Assembly (NCBI RefSeq): GCF_900230215.1
Contig: NZ_LT907982.1
Span: 2,418,001 to 2,482,000 of the forward strand
Reading direction: 5' to 3'
Length of the DNA stretch: 64,000 nt
Origin: Jatrophihabitans sp. GAS493
Lineage (GTDB): Bacteria > Actinomycetota > Actinomycetes > Mycobacteriales > Jatrophihabitantaceae
A program made the translations under genes and the position numbers. Under the pieces are notes generated by a model, which saw nothing but the letters and a program-made list of their open reading frames with translations, had not been told where the DNA came from and ran no database searches. This document shows, one piece after another, positions 8,310 to 19,181 of this stretch (the stretch's first letter is position 1; each line of letters starts with the position of its first letter).

Positions 8310-9677
8310 GTGGCCAAATCTGAAGCAGAGAAGTACGCCGGTCTCCGGCAGCGGGTCGAGGCCGAGATCAACTCGCGCTGGGGCGAGGGGCGGATGGACC
8401 CGACGAAGGAGCGCATCGTCGCCCTGCTGGATCTGCTCGGCGAACCGCAGCGGGCCTACCGCGCGATTCACATCACGGGAACCAACGGCAAGACCAGCAC
8501 AGCCCGCATGATCGAGGAGTTGCTGCGCGCCTTCGGTCTGCGCACCGGCCGCTTCACCAGCCCGCATCTGTCGCGGATCAATGAGCGGATCGTGCTCGAC
8601 GGCGAGGAGATCTCCGACCGCACCTTCGTCGACGCCTACGCCGACATCGCGCCCTACATCGACATGGTCGACGCTCAATTCGACATAAAACTAAGCTTCT
8701 TCGAGATCATGACCGCCCTGGCCTACGCCGTCTTCGCCGATGCTCCGGTCGACGTCGCGGTGGTCGAGGTGGGTCTCGGCGGCGAATGGGACGCCACCAA
8801 TGTGATCGACGCCGAGATCGCGGTGATTACCCCGATCGCGCTGGATCACGTCCAGGTGCTCGGGGACTCGGTCGAGAAGATCGCCCGCGAGAAGGCCGGG
8901 ATCATCAAGGCCGGGGCCACGGCCGTGCTGGCCGCTCAGCCGAACGAGGCGGCGGCCGAGCTGGTGCGCCGCAGCGTTGAGGTGGAGGCCGCTGTGGCTC
9001 GCGAGGGCCTGGAGTTCGGGGTCCTCGACCGGCAGATGGCGGTCGGGGGACAGGTCATCGCACTGCAGGGGCTGGGTGGGGAGTACCGCGACGTCTTCCT
9101 GCCGCTGCACGGAGCCCATCAGGCGCAGAACGCCGGTCTGGCCCTGGCGGCCGTCGAGATCCTCTTCGGCGCAGGCGCGCAGCAGGGACCGATCGACATC
9201 GACATCGTCCGCGAGGCGTTCGCCGCGGTGGCCTCGCCCGGCCGGTTGGAGACGGTACGAACCGCGCCGACGGTGATCCTGGACGCCGCGCACAACGTCG
9301 CCGGGATGACGGCCAGCGTCGAGGCGATCAGCGAGGAGTACGACTTCCGCCGCCTCATCGGGGTCGTCGCCGTCCTGGCCGACAAGGACGCCACCGGGCT
9401 GCTCGAACTTCTCGAACCGGTCCTGGACGAGATCGTGGTGACCCAGAACAGCTCGAGCCGGGCGCTGGACGCCGACGACCTGGCGGCCGACGCGGTGCCG
9501 ATCTTCGGCTCGGACCGGGTCACCGTCGAGCCGCGCCTGGACGACGCCATTGAGACGGCCGTCCGGCTGGCCGAGGAGAACGCCGACGGCATCCTGGCCG
9601 GCGCCGGCGTGCTGATCACCGGGTCGGTGGTGACGGCCGGGGAGGCGCGGACGCTGCTCGTCCGCGACGAGTCATGA
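8310..9677 (+). CDS. folC: Bifunctional folylpolyglutamate/dihydrofolate synthase
   Basis: Adds glutamates to folates (and may ligate glutamate to dihydropteroate), keeping one-carbon cofactors in the cytosol. The 455-residue protein has the Mur-ligase P-loop TGTNGKTS (56-63), the FTSPHL motif shortly after it, and the C-terminal region with ILDAAHNVAG. GTG 8310 was chosen because the protein opens there with the usual VAKSEAEKYAGL-type helix and a -10 box sits 8 bases upstream. Its stop overlaps the next gene's start by 4 bases (ATGA). In many actinobacteria valS precedes folC; here an oxidoreductase does. Confidence 0.93.
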   Translation: MAKSEAEKYAGLRQRVEAEINSRWGEGRMDPTKERIVALLDLLGEPQRAYRAIHITGTNGKTSTARMIEELLRAFGLRTGRFTSPHLSRINERIVLDGEEISDRTFVDAYADIAPYIDMVDAQFDIKLSFFEIMTALAYAVFADAPVDVAVVEVGLGGEWDATNVIDAEIAVITPIALDHVQVLGDSVEKIAREKAGIIKAGATAVLAAQPNEAAAELVRRSVEVEAAVAREGLEFGVLDRQMAVGGQVIALQGLGGEYRDVFLPLHGAHQAQNAGLALAAVEILFGAGAQQGPIDIDIVREAFAAVASPGRLETVRTAPTVILDAAHNVAGMTASVEAISEEYDFRRLIGVVAVLADKDATGLLELLEPVLDEIVVTQNSSSRALDADDLAADAVPIFGSDRVTVEPRLDDAIETAVRLAEENADGILAGAGVLITGSVVTAGEARTLLVRDES

Positions 9678-10114
9678 CCGAGGACCCGATCGAGGCGACC
9701 GGAGCGACGCCCCCGACGCCCCCGACGCCCCCGACGCCCGAGCAGATCGAGGCCCGGGCCAGACGTGCCGACAAGTCCACCCGCGGTGCGCTGGCCGCGG
9801 TGCTCTGCCTGGAGGCCTTCTGCGTGCTGCTCGTTCCGCGGGCGATCGCCCAGACGGATGTCGGCCTCGGGGCGGGCAAGACCTGGACGCTGGTCGGGTT
9901 TGCCCTCGTGCTCATCCTGGCCGGATTCATGCAGCGGCGCCCCTGGGGCATCGGACTCGGGTCATTTCTGCAGCTGCCGCTGATCGCAACCGGAGTCTGG
10001 ACGAACGCGTTCTTCGTCATCGCCGCCCTCTTCATCGGGATCTGGCTCTATGTGCTGAACATCCGGCGCGAGCTCGTCGGAACCCCAGGGGATTGGCGCA
10101 TTCTGATCAGCTGA
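9674..10114 (+). CDS. DUF4233 family membrane protein
   Basis: A 146-residue protein with a Pro/Thr-rich N-terminus (four TPP repeats, about residues 12-22) followed by about three membrane segments. A DUF4233-type protein between folC and ndk is a standard actinobacterial arrangement and the basis for the call. Translation is coupled to folC by an ATGA overlap. Function is unknown. The TPP stretch is encoded by a 9-base tandem repeat and may vary in length between strains. Confidence 0.75.
   Translation: MTEDPIEATGATPPTPPTPPTPEQIEARARRADKSTRGALAAVLCLEAFCVLLVPRAIAQTDVGLGAGKTWTLVGFALVLILAGFMQRRPWGIGLGSFLQLPLIATGVWTNAFFVIAALFIGIWLYVLNIRRELVGTPGDWRILIS
9706..9741 (+). repeat. 9-bp tandem repeat inside coding sequence
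   Basis: Three exact copies of GACGCCCCC and a fourth partial copy encode the TPP repeats of the DUF4233 protein. Copy changes would keep the frame. Confidence 0.8.
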
Positions 10115-10139
10115 CCTGACTAGTCCCGCCCCGGCAGCT

Positions 10140-10174
10140 TTGTCCCGGACGCGGGCGCAGATAGCCTTCCTAGC
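10140..10174 (+). promoter_or_regulatory. ndk promoter, leaderless type
   Basis: TTGTCC (10140-10145), a 16-base spacer and TAGCCT (10162-10167) lie 7 bases before the GTG start. This geometry predicts a transcript starting at the start codon. Confidence 0.6.
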
Positions 10175-10600
10175 GTGACCGAACTCGAACGCACTCTCAT
10201 CCTCGTGAAGCCCGACGGCGTCGCCCGTGGCCTGGTCGGGCAGATTCTGGCCCGGATCGAGGCCAAGGGCTATACGCTCGCCGCCCTCGAACTACGGGTG
10301 GCGACCCAGGGTGAGCTGGCCGCGCACTATGCCGAGCACCAGGGCAAGCCGTTCTATCAGCCGCTGGTCGACTTCATGTCCTCCGGTCCGGTGGTGGCCA
10401 TCGTGGCCGAGGGGAACCGGGTCATCGAGGGTTTCCGGTCGCTGGCCGGAACCACCGAACCGACGGCTGCTGCGCCGGGAACGATCCGCGGTGACCTCGG
10501 TCGCGACTGGGGCGTTGCGGTCCAGCAGAACCTGGTGCACGGCTCCGATTCGTCGGAGTCGGCCGCCCGCGAGATCGGGATCTGGTTTCCGGCGCTCTAG
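10175..10600 (+). CDS. ndk: Nucleoside diphosphate kinase
   Basis: Transfers the gamma-phosphate of ATP to NDPs through a phospho-histidine, balancing nucleotide pools. The 141 residues match the usual family size. It opens TLILVKPDGV and carries the catalytic histidine H122 in NLVHGSDS, and the APGTIRGD nucleotide-binding turn (about 100-107). The GTG at 10175 has no ribosome site but a well-placed -10 box. The folC-DUF4233-ndk order is common in actinobacteria. Confidence 0.95.
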   Translation: MTELERTLILVKPDGVARGLVGQILARIEAKGYTLAALELRVATQGELAAHYAEHQGKPFYQPLVDFMSSGPVVAIVAEGNRVIEGFRSLAGTTEPTAAAPGTIRGDLGRDWGVAVQQNLVHGSDSSESAAREIGIWFPAL

Positions 10601-10611
10601 CGTCTCTGCGT

Positions 10612-10638
10612 CACACTAGTCACACCAGTAACACCAGT
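10612..10638 (+). repeat. Three 9-bp near-identical tandem repeats
   Basis: CACACTAGT, CACACCAGT and AACACCAGT follow one another directly downstream of ndk, in the 202-base spacer before mreB. No hairpin potential is obvious. The rest of the spacer shows only a weak TACGAT box at 10704-10709. Confidence 0.6.
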
Positions 10639-10802
10639 CCCAAAAACCTCAAATGTCACCTGAAACCCGCGCGTCGCAACCGTCTCGTTGGTCACCTAGA
10701 CCATACGATCGCTTGACGACCAGTGGGGTGCCAGCCGGGCAGCGCTCTGGGTCGCCGGCACGTCAGTGCACCAGCTGATGACTGAGGTTAAGGACCAATT
10801 CC

Positions 10803-11873
10803 GTGGCGTTCACCCCGCTCGCACGACTGTCGTTGGTGACCCAACGCAGCGGTGAGATTCTCGGTGGAGACCTCGCCGTCGACCTCGGCACCGCGAACAC
10901 GCTGGTCTACGTGCGCGGGCGCGGAATCCTGCTCAACGAGCCCTCCGTGGTGGCGGTGGATACGACAACCAATGCCGTCGTCGCGGTGGGGGTCGAGGCG
11001 AAGCGGATGATCGGGCGCACCCCCGGACACATCCGCGCGGTCCGTCCGTTGCAGGCCGGGGTCATCGCGGACTACGACATCACCGCCGAGATGCTGCGCT
11101 ACTTCATCCGCAAGGTGCTGCGCCGCCCCAGCATGTTCACCGGGCCGCGCGTCGTCATCTGTGTGCCGTCCGGGATCACCAACGTCGAGCAGCGAGCAGT
11201 CAGCGAGACCGCCTACGCCGCCGGAGCGCGGCGGGTGCACATCATCAGCGAGCCGATGGCCGCCGCCATCGGGGCCGGCCTGCCGGTGAACCAGCCAGCT
11301 GGGTCGATGGTGATCGACATCGGCGGCGGCACGACCGAAGTGGCGGTGATCGCGCTCGGCGGCATCGTCGCCAGCACCAGCCTGCGGGTAGCCGGCAATG
11401 CCCTGGACGAGGCCATCGTCGAGCACATCCGGGCCGAGTTCTCGCTGCTCATCGGCGAGCGCACGGCGGAGGAACTCAAGATCTCAGTCGGATCGGCCTT
11501 CCCGGTCGCCGGCCCCGCCCGCGCCGAGATTCGCGGCCGGGACATCGCCAGTGGGCTGCCCCGTAATGTGACGGTGGCTGGTGACGAGCTGCGTCGCGCC
11601 ATGGACGTGCCGATCAGCCGGATCATTGGCGCCGTGCGGGCCACCCTGGACCGCTGCCCGCCCGAGCTGGCCGGAGACCTCGTCTCGCGCGGCGTGGTCC
11701 TCACCGGCGGCGGCGCCCTGCTCCGCGGTCTGGCCGCCCGGGTTCAGCACGAGATCGGGATCCCGGTGCTGGTCGCCGAACGCCCGCTGGATTCGGTCGT
11801 GCTCGGCACCGGGACCGTGGTCGAGCACTTCGACGCACTGCAGAAGGTCGTCATCGACGGCCCCCGACGGTGA
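10803..11873 (+). CDS. mreB: Rod shape-determining protein MreB
   Basis: Actin-like ATPase that forms membrane-bound filaments guiding lateral wall synthesis. The 356-residue protein has the phosphate-1 motif DLGTANTLVYV near residues 26-36, phosphate-2 in DIGGGTTEVAVI, and a typical C-terminal VLTGGGALLRG adenosine motif. A GTG start follows an AAGGA ribosome site. It heads a tightly packed mreBCD-mrdA-rodA operon, so a promoter is expected in the 202-base upstream spacer. Confidence 0.96.
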   Translation: MAFTPLARLSLVTQRSGEILGGDLAVDLGTANTLVYVRGRGILLNEPSVVAVDTTTNAVVAVGVEAKRMIGRTPGHIRAVRPLQAGVIADYDITAEMLRYFIRKVLRRPSMFTGPRVVICVPSGITNVEQRAVSETAYAAGARRVHIISEPMAAAIGAGLPVNQPAGSMVIDIGGGTTEVAVIALGGIVASTSLRVAGNALDEAIVEHIRAEFSLLIGERTAEELKISVGSAFPVAGPARAEIRGRDIASGLPRNVTVAGDELRRAMDVPISRIIGAVRATLDRCPPELAGDLVSRGVVLTGGGALLRGLAARVQHEIGIPVLVAERPLDSVVLGTGTVVEHFDALQKVVIDGPRR

Positions 11874-11877
11874 CTCC

Positions 11878-12723
11878 GTGCGGCGGCTGAGCGCACGCCA
11901 GCGTCTCGCTGCTCTGGTGCTGGCGGCGCTGAGCATCTGCTTCATCACCCTCGACGTCACCGGTGGGTCGCTCGCCGGCGCGCACAGCGGTGCCCAAGGC
12001 GCGCTCGGTTCCCTCTACCGCGGGACGGACTCCGTGCTCGGGCCGGCCCGTCGACTCCTGCAGGGACTTCCGCACGCCGGCACGAACGCCGGCAAGGTTC
12101 AGCAACTCCAGCGGGAGAACGCGGCGCTGCGCTCGCAGTTGGTCAACGACTCGACCGACGCCGCGATGGCCGCGCAGCTATCCCGGCTGCAGGCCCGCGC
12201 CGACACACTCGGCAAGAAGGTGCTGCCGGCCCGGGTCACCGCGTTCGGACCCGGCCAGGGCTTCGAGTGGACCATCACGCTCGGGGTCGGAAGCTCGGAC
12301 GGGGTCGCGGTCGACCAGACCGTCACCGACGGTGTCGGGCTCGTCGGACGGGTACTGAGAGTCAGCGCGGACTCCTCGGTGGTGCTGCTGGCCGCCGATC
12401 CCGGCTCCGGGGTCGGCGTCCGCGACGTCCGCTCCGGGCAGCTCGCGGTGGCCACCGGAGTGGGGGCGGCCGGCTTCACGCTGAGCCCGCTCAATCCGGT
12501 CGCCGACCTCAAGGTGGGCGACGAGCTGCGCACCGGGCCGGTCGGCGAGAGCACCTTCGTCGGTGACATCCCGCTGGGCACGATCACCGCGGTCCGGGTC
12601 AGTGCCGACGGGGCCACCACCGCCAAGGTCCGCCCGGCCGCCTCACCCACCGCCGTCGATCTGGTCGGCATCATCCTCACCGACGGTGCCGCCACCTCCT
12701 CGAACGAGCTGGCCCCGCGATGA
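11878..12723 (+). CDS. mreC: Rod shape-determining protein MreC
   Basis: Links MreB to periplasmic wall enzymes. The 281-residue protein has one N-terminal membrane segment (about residues 9-28), a coiled coil (about 75-115, QQLQRENAALRSQL) and the beta-barrel MreC domain. GTG 11878 is 4 bases after the mreB stop and gives the expected short cytosolic N-terminus; longer in-frame readings run through mreB. Its stop overlaps the mreD start (ATGA). Confidence 0.93.
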   Translation: MRRLSARQRLAALVLAALSICFITLDVTGGSLAGAHSGAQGALGSLYRGTDSVLGPARRLLQGLPHAGTNAGKVQQLQRENAALRSQLVNDSTDAAMAAQLSRLQARADTLGKKVLPARVTAFGPGQGFEWTITLGVGSSDGVAVDQTVTDGVGLVGRVLRVSADSSVVLLAADPGSGVGVRDVRSGQLAVATGVGAAGFTLSPLNPVADLKVGDELRTGPVGESTFVGDIPLGTITAVRVSADGATTAKVRPAASPTAVDLVGIILTDGAATSSNELAPR

Positions 12724-13289
12724 CCATCCAGCGACTGGCCGCCGCCGCGGCCGCCATCCTGACCGCGCTGCTGCTGCAGGCGACCGTCATCGGCCCGATC
12801 TCGCCGTGGGTGCCGATCAGCCTCCCGGCGGTGCTGGTGGCCGCCATCGGGCTGCGCTGCGGCGCCGGAGCCGGGATCTCCGTCGGCTTCTCGGCCGGCC
12901 TGCTGGCCGACCTCGGTTCGGCCCATCCGGTGGGCGTCCTCGCGTTGACCTGGATGGGTCTGGGGATCGTCTGCGCCGCGGTCGCCGAGATGCTGCGCGG
13001 CCGGCGCGCCCAGATCCTCTTCGTAGCCCTCGCCGCGGCGCTGGCCTCCAGCCTGGCGGCCGGTGTCCTGGTCATCATCGGCACGACTGGTGCCGCCCTC
13101 ACCTCCATTCTCACCGGATTCCTGCCGCTGCTCGTGGGTGACCTGCTGCTGGCTGCCATCGTCACTCCGCTGGTGAATCGGGCCGCCTCCGCCGAGTCGC
13201 TGCGCCGGGTCGGAGCCGCCTCCGGTCAGCCCGCCGCGGGGGCATCGAGGGCATCGACGCCCCGCTACAGCCCCGGGTGGCCGGGATGA
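12720..13289 (+). CDS. mreD: Rod shape-determining protein MreD
   Basis: A 189-residue integral membrane protein with about five to six hydrophobic segments, working with MreB and MreC in the elongasome. Identity rests on hydrophobic profile, size and position; the sequence itself is weakly conserved in this family. The start overlaps the mreC stop and the end overlaps the mrdA start, both as ATGA. The last 35 residues are polar and Ala/Ser/Pro-rich, probably cytosolic. Confidence 0.88.
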   Translation: MTIQRLAAAAAAILTALLLQATVIGPISPWVPISLPAVLVAAIGLRCGAGAGISVGFSAGLLADLGSAHPVGVLALTWMGLGIVCAAVAEMLRGRRAQILFVALAAALASSLAAGVLVIIGTTGAALTSILTGFLPLLVGDLLLAAIVTPLVNRAASAESLRRVGAASGQPAAGASRASTPRYSPGWPG

Positions 13290-15442
13290 GCGGGATGGTG
13301 CGCTCGACCGATCCGAGCCTGCGGCGGCTCGGTCTCATCGGCGTTCTGGTGATCACGCTCCTGGCGACGCTGCTGGCCCGGCTCTACTACGTGCAGGTGC
13401 TCGACCCCAACAAACCCCAGCAGACGGCCGGCCTGCTGCACGACGGGGCGATCGTCATCCCTGCTCCGCGTGGGGAGATCGTCGACTCGACCGGCGTCGC
13501 GCTGGTCACCAACCGCTCGACGCATGTGATCACCGTCGACGGCGAGACGCTTCGCGAGTCCGCCGACAAGGGCGCGGCCGTCCTGCAGCGGCTCGGCACT
13601 CTGCTGCAGCAGAGTGTGACCTCGCTCGGGCAGGAGATCACCCCGTGTGGAGTCACCGTGCCAGCCCCGTGCTGGACCGGCGAGCCGTTCCAACCGGTGC
13701 CCATCTCGACCGACGCCCCGACGGCCGCGGTCCTGGCGATCAGCGAGCACCGTGAGCTCTACCCGGGCGTCGCCGTGAGCACTCAGACCGTCCGTGACTA
13801 CCCCGGTGGGTCGCTGGCCGCCCATGTCCTCGGCTATTCGGGCGCGGTCAGCGCCGACGACCAGAAGGCCAATCCGAAGCTGCAGGACGCTGACACGATC
13901 GGGCGCAGCGGCCTGGAGGAGGAGTACGACAGCGTGCTGCGCGGGGTGGACGGGGAGCAGCTGGTGAACCTGGACGCCCGCGGTTATTCAGTGGGCACCG
14001 ACAAGACGATCGCCCCCCAGCAGGGCGACACCCTGGTCACCAGCATCAACGCCAAGCTGCAGACCCTGGTCGAGAAGTCCCTGGCCGACGAGATCGCGGC
14101 GGCCCGCAAGAAGGGGAAGCCGGCCACCTCCGGCGCACTGGTCGTGATGGACCCCAACACCGGCCGGATTCTCGCGATCGCCAGCTACCCGACCTATGAC
14201 CCGCAGGTCTTCGTCGGCGGCATCTCGGTCGCCGACTACAAGGCCCTTACCGCGGCCGGCTCCGGGGACCCGCTGGTCGGACGAGCGATCGCCGGGCAGT
14301 ACGCCCCGGGCTCCACCTTCAAGCTGATCACCTCCTCCTCGCTGGTCACCAACAAGGAGATCAGCACCGACGGCCGCTACCCGTGCCCCGGCTCGCTGAG
14401 CGTCGACGGTCGCGTGAAGACCAACTACGACTCCGAGAGCTTCGCCTACCCGCTGACGCTCAAGCAGGCCCTGCAGGTCTCCTGTGACACGTTCTTCTAC
14501 GCCCCCGAGGCGAATGAGTACTACGCCGACCAGGACCGCATCGATCAGGGGAAGAAGCCGACCGAGCTGCTGCAGAAGATGGCCGCGGCCTACGGCGTCG
14601 GCACCGCCCCCGGCGTCGACCTCCCCACCGACGAGCAGGCCACCGGCAGCTACGCCGACCGCGAGACGCGGCTGGCCAACTGGAACGCCAACAAGGCCGA
14701 CTACTGCCAGGCGGCCAAGGCCGGCTACCCGGACGAGCCCAACCCGACCCAGCGGGCCTATCTCACCGAACTGGCGAAGGAGAACTGCAGCGACGGCTTC
14801 CGCTACCGCGCCGGTGACAACGCCGACATGGCCATCGGTCAGGGCGAGACCACGGTCTCACCGCTGCAGCTGGCCGCGGCCTACTCGGCGATGATCAACG
14901 GCGGCACGCTCTGGAACCCGACGCTTGGCTGGGGCATCGTCAACTCGGCCGGGAAGGTCGTCAAGACGATCAACCCGACCGTCAAGAACAAGCTTCCGGT
15001 CAGCAAGTCGACGCTCACCTACTTCGCGGACGCCCTGCATTTTCAGGCGAATCACTCGGTCTCCGGAGCCTTGGCCTTCGACGATTCGCCCTATCAGACA
15101 CAGATCGGCGGCAAGACCGGTACCGCCGAGGTGGAGGGGAAACTCGACACGTCCTGGCTGGCCTCCTGGGGGCCGATCAGCGTCGACTCGAAGGGCACCA
15201 ACCACGCCAAGTACGTGGTGGTCGGCATGATCGAGCAGGCCGGGACCGGCGCCAGCGCGGCCGCGCCGATGGTGCGCCAGGTGTACGACGGCCTCTTCGG
15301 GGTCGACCAGCCGAAGGTACTGCCCGGCGGCAATGCGCCGACCAAACTCCCCAAGATCACGCCGAACGCCCTCGCCACCGCGGCCCAGGCCGCATCGGCC
15401 GACGCCGTCCTGCCGAAGTCCCCGCGGGTCGGGGGTAACTGA
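13286..15442 (+). CDS. mrdA: Penicillin-binding protein 2 (elongasome transpeptidase)
   Basis: Class B PBP that cross-links new peptidoglycan along the cell body together with RodA. The 718 residues comprise an N-terminal anchor (about 12-30), a dimerisation/pedestal region and a transpeptidase domain with catalytic S343-x-x-K346 in GSTFK, SxN-equivalent SCD at 399-401 and K610-T-G in GGKTGTAE. ATG 13286 overlaps the mreD stop as ATGA; a GTG 9 bases earlier is possible but less likely. An insert of about 75 residues between the SCD and KTG motifs, rich in Asp and Lys, is longer than in E. coli PBP2. Confidence 0.95.
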   Translation: MSGMVRSTDPSLRRLGLIGVLVITLLATLLARLYYVQVLDPNKPQQTAGLLHDGAIVIPAPRGEIVDSTGVALVTNRSTHVITVDGETLRESADKGAAVLQRLGTLLQQSVTSLGQEITPCGVTVPAPCWTGEPFQPVPISTDAPTAAVLAISEHRELYPGVAVSTQTVRDYPGGSLAAHVLGYSGAVSADDQKANPKLQDADTIGRSGLEEEYDSVLRGVDGEQLVNLDARGYSVGTDKTIAPQQGDTLVTSINAKLQTLVEKSLADEIAAARKKGKPATSGALVVMDPNTGRILAIASYPTYDPQVFVGGISVADYKALTAAGSGDPLVGRAIAGQYAPGSTFKLITSSSLVTNKEISTDGRYPCPGSLSVDGRVKTNYDSESFAYPLTLKQALQVSCDTFFYAPEANEYYADQDRIDQGKKPTELLQKMAAAYGVGTAPGVDLPTDEQATGSYADRETRLANWNANKADYCQAAKAGYPDEPNPTQRAYLTELAKENCSDGFRYRAGDNADMAIGQGETTVSPLQLAAAYSAMINGGTLWNPTLGWGIVNSAGKVVKTINPTVKNKLPVSKSTLTYFADALHFQANHSVSGALAFDDSPYQTQIGGKTGTAEVEGKLDTSWLASWGPISVDSKGTNHAKYVVVGMIEQAGTGASAAAPMVRQVYDGLFGVDQPKVLPGGNAPTKLPKITPNALATAAQAASADAVLPKSPRVGGN

Positions 15443-16638
15443 TGGTGCTGCTGCGGGATCCGATGGCGCCGCTGACCCGCGACGTCGCGCCGGCCATGCG
15501 CCGCAGCATCCGGGTCCGCCCGGACTGGGTGCTCATCGGCACCGCGCTGACCCTCTCGCTGATAGGGGCGATCCTGGTCTGGTCGGCCACCCGAACTCGT
15601 CTCGAAGAGAGCGGGCAGAACCCGCAGAGCTACCTCTACCGGCATCTGTTCAACATCGTCGTCGCCGCCGTCCTGCTCTTCGTGACCTCGCGGCTGGACT
15701 CCCGGCTGCTGCGTCTGCTCGGTCCGGTGATCTACGTGCTGAGCCTGCTCGGTCTGATGGCTGTCTTCGTGGTCGGCTCCACCATCAACGGCGCCCATGC
15801 CTGGATCCGGCTCGGCGGCGGTTTCGAGATCCAGCCGGCCGAGTTCATGAAGCTGGGCCTCATCATCGGGATGGCGGTCACCTTCGCGCAGCGGGCATCC
15901 GGGCGGATCAGCGGCAGCGAGGAGTATCCGGCCAGCTCACCGCGCACGTCCGACATTCTGATCTGCCTCGCGTTGGCCGCGGTGCCGCTCGGGTTGATCA
16001 TGCTGCAGCCCGACCTCGGTTCGGCGATGGTGCTTTCGGCGGCTGCCTTCGGGCTGCTCATCGCGGCCGGCGTCCGGGCTCGCTGGACGATCGGTCTCAT
16101 CCTGGTCGGCGTGCTCGGGGCGATCCTGGCCGTCAAGGGCGGTGTACTGGCCGAGTATCAGCTGGCCCGCTTCGGCAGCTTCACCCACCCGAACCTCGAC
16201 CCGCAGGGCGCCTCCTACAACGTCACCCAGGCCCACATCGCGATCGCCCACGGCGGGCTCTGGGGGGCTGGGCTCTTCCACGGGCCGCAGACGCGCGGCG
16301 CCTTCGTCCCCGAGCAGCAGACCGACTTCGTCTACAGCGTGGCCGGTGAGGAGTTCGGGCTGGTCGGGGCCGCCGTCATCATCGGACTATTCGGGTTGCT
16401 CTGCTGGCGGGCGCTGCGCATCGCGGCGCGGGCGGACATGATCGGACGCCTGGTGGCGGCCGGCGTGGTCTGCTGGATCGCCTTCCAGGCCTTCCAGAAC
16501 ATCGGGATGAACCTCGGACTGACCCCGGTGACCGGTCTGCCGCTGCCGTTCGTCTCCTACGGCGGATCGTCGATGTTCGCCCAGGGGATCGCCCTCGGGC
16601 TGCTCATCGGCATCGACCGGCAGGCCCGTCGAAACTGA
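15442..16638 (+). CDS. rodA: Rod shape-determining SEDS glycosyltransferase RodA
   Basis: Polymerises lipid II into glycan strands with PBP2. The 398 residues form about ten membrane segments with the SEDS hallmarks: FVPEQQTDF, GEEFGLVGA and the C-terminal LPLPFVSYGGSS motif. The start shares one base with the mrdA stop (TGATG), so the two partners are translationally coupled, as expected for a one-to-one complex. It is the last gene of the mre operon. Confidence 0.95.
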   Translation: MVLLRDPMAPLTRDVAPAMRRSIRVRPDWVLIGTALTLSLIGAILVWSATRTRLEESGQNPQSYLYRHLFNIVVAAVLLFVTSRLDSRLLRLLGPVIYVLSLLGLMAVFVVGSTINGAHAWIRLGGGFEIQPAEFMKLGLIIGMAVTFAQRASGRISGSEEYPASSPRTSDILICLALAAVPLGLIMLQPDLGSAMVLSAAAFGLLIAAGVRARWTIGLILVGVLGAILAVKGGVLAEYQLARFGSFTHPNLDPQGASYNVTQAHIAIAHGGLWGAGLFHGPQTRGAFVPEQQTDFVYSVAGEEFGLVGAAVIIGLFGLLCWRALRIAARADMIGRLVAAGVVCWIAFQAFQNIGMNLGLTPVTGLPLPFVSYGGSSMFAQGIALGLLIGIDRQARRN

Positions 16639-16678
16639 AAGACGAAACCGAATGGGGATCGGAAGCCCGCCAGCCCGG

Positions 16679-16692
16679 TAGCCTTGATACCC
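16679..16692 (+). promoter_or_regulatory. Leaderless-type -10 box of radical SAM gene
   Basis: TAGCCT (16679-16684) sits 8 bases before GTG 16693, in a 54-base spacer without a ribosome site. Confidence 0.5.
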
Positions 16693-18618
<1,926 letters not shown>

Positions 18619-18619
18619 A

Positions 18620-19126
18620 CTATTCGGCGAGTTCCTCGTCGAGGTTGACGTCCGGGGAGTGCACCCGGTCCGGGTGCAGGAAGACGAAACGCTTGTAGGC
18701 CCAGAAACGGAAGATCGTGCCCAACCCGATCGTGAAGAGGTTCACGATCTGGATGACCGCACGGTCGTGCGTGGTGTTCTCGTCGAACCCGAGCGGGTAG
18801 GAGAAGAACCAGATCACGACGAGGCTGGCCAGCAGCACGACGACGTTGATGGCCAGGAAGAAGCCGGCCTCCCGGCGCAGGCCGGAGCGGGCGCGGTGGG
18901 AGAAGGAGAAATACCGATTCCCGACATAGGTGATGATCGTGGCCAGGATCGTCGAGATGATCTTCGCCTTGATGCGGCCGTGCTCGAGCAGGAAGTGAAA
19001 CGTGCCGAGATCAACGATCAGGCCGATGGCCCCGACCACCCCGAACGAGGTCATCTCCTTCAGCAGAATTCGCCACGAGTCGCGGATGCGTTGACTCAGC
19101 GAGTGCTGGTGGGTTGGCGGGGTCAC
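18620..19126 (-). CDS. GtrA-family membrane protein
   Basis: A 168-residue protein with four predicted membrane segments and the family's GNRYFSFSH and FRFWAYKRFVF stretches after the second and fourth segments. GtrA-like proteins are thought to help move polyprenyl-linked sugars across the membrane during glycosylation. GTG 19126 has a TAGAGT box 9 bases upstream. A GtrA gene beside purK-purE, divergently arranged, is also the mycobacterial arrangement (Rv3277 region, from memory). Substrate unknown. Confidence 0.85.
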   Translation of the reverse strand: MTPPTHQHSLSQRIRDSWRILLKEMTSFGVVGAIGLIVDLGTFHFLLEHGRIKAKIISTILATIITYVGNRYFSFSHRARSGLRREAGFFLAINVVVLLASLVVIWFFSYPLGFDENTTHDRAVIQIVNLFTIGLGTIFRFWAYKRFVFLHPDRVHSPDVNLDEELAE

Positions 19127-19141
19127 AGTCGATGGACTCTA
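19127..19141 (-). promoter_or_regulatory. Possible leaderless-type -10 box of gtrA-like gene
   Basis: Leftward TAGAGT (19141-19136) lies 9 bases before the GTG start, slightly longer than the spacing at the other leaderless candidates. Confidence 0.35.
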
Positions 19142-19181
19142 CCTGCTCGCCTTGGGTGCCCGGCTGTGCGCTGAATCGACA

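Noticed and set aside
7185-8678. A 497-residue version of the oxidoreductase
   Set aside because: The extra N-terminal part is antisense to folC and has no similarity to the family; the known N-terminus begins at 8252.
10704-10709. TACGAT as a firm mreB promoter
   Set aside because: No acceptable -35 lies at 16-18 bases and the distance to the start (93 bases) is unremarkable; evidence is too weak.
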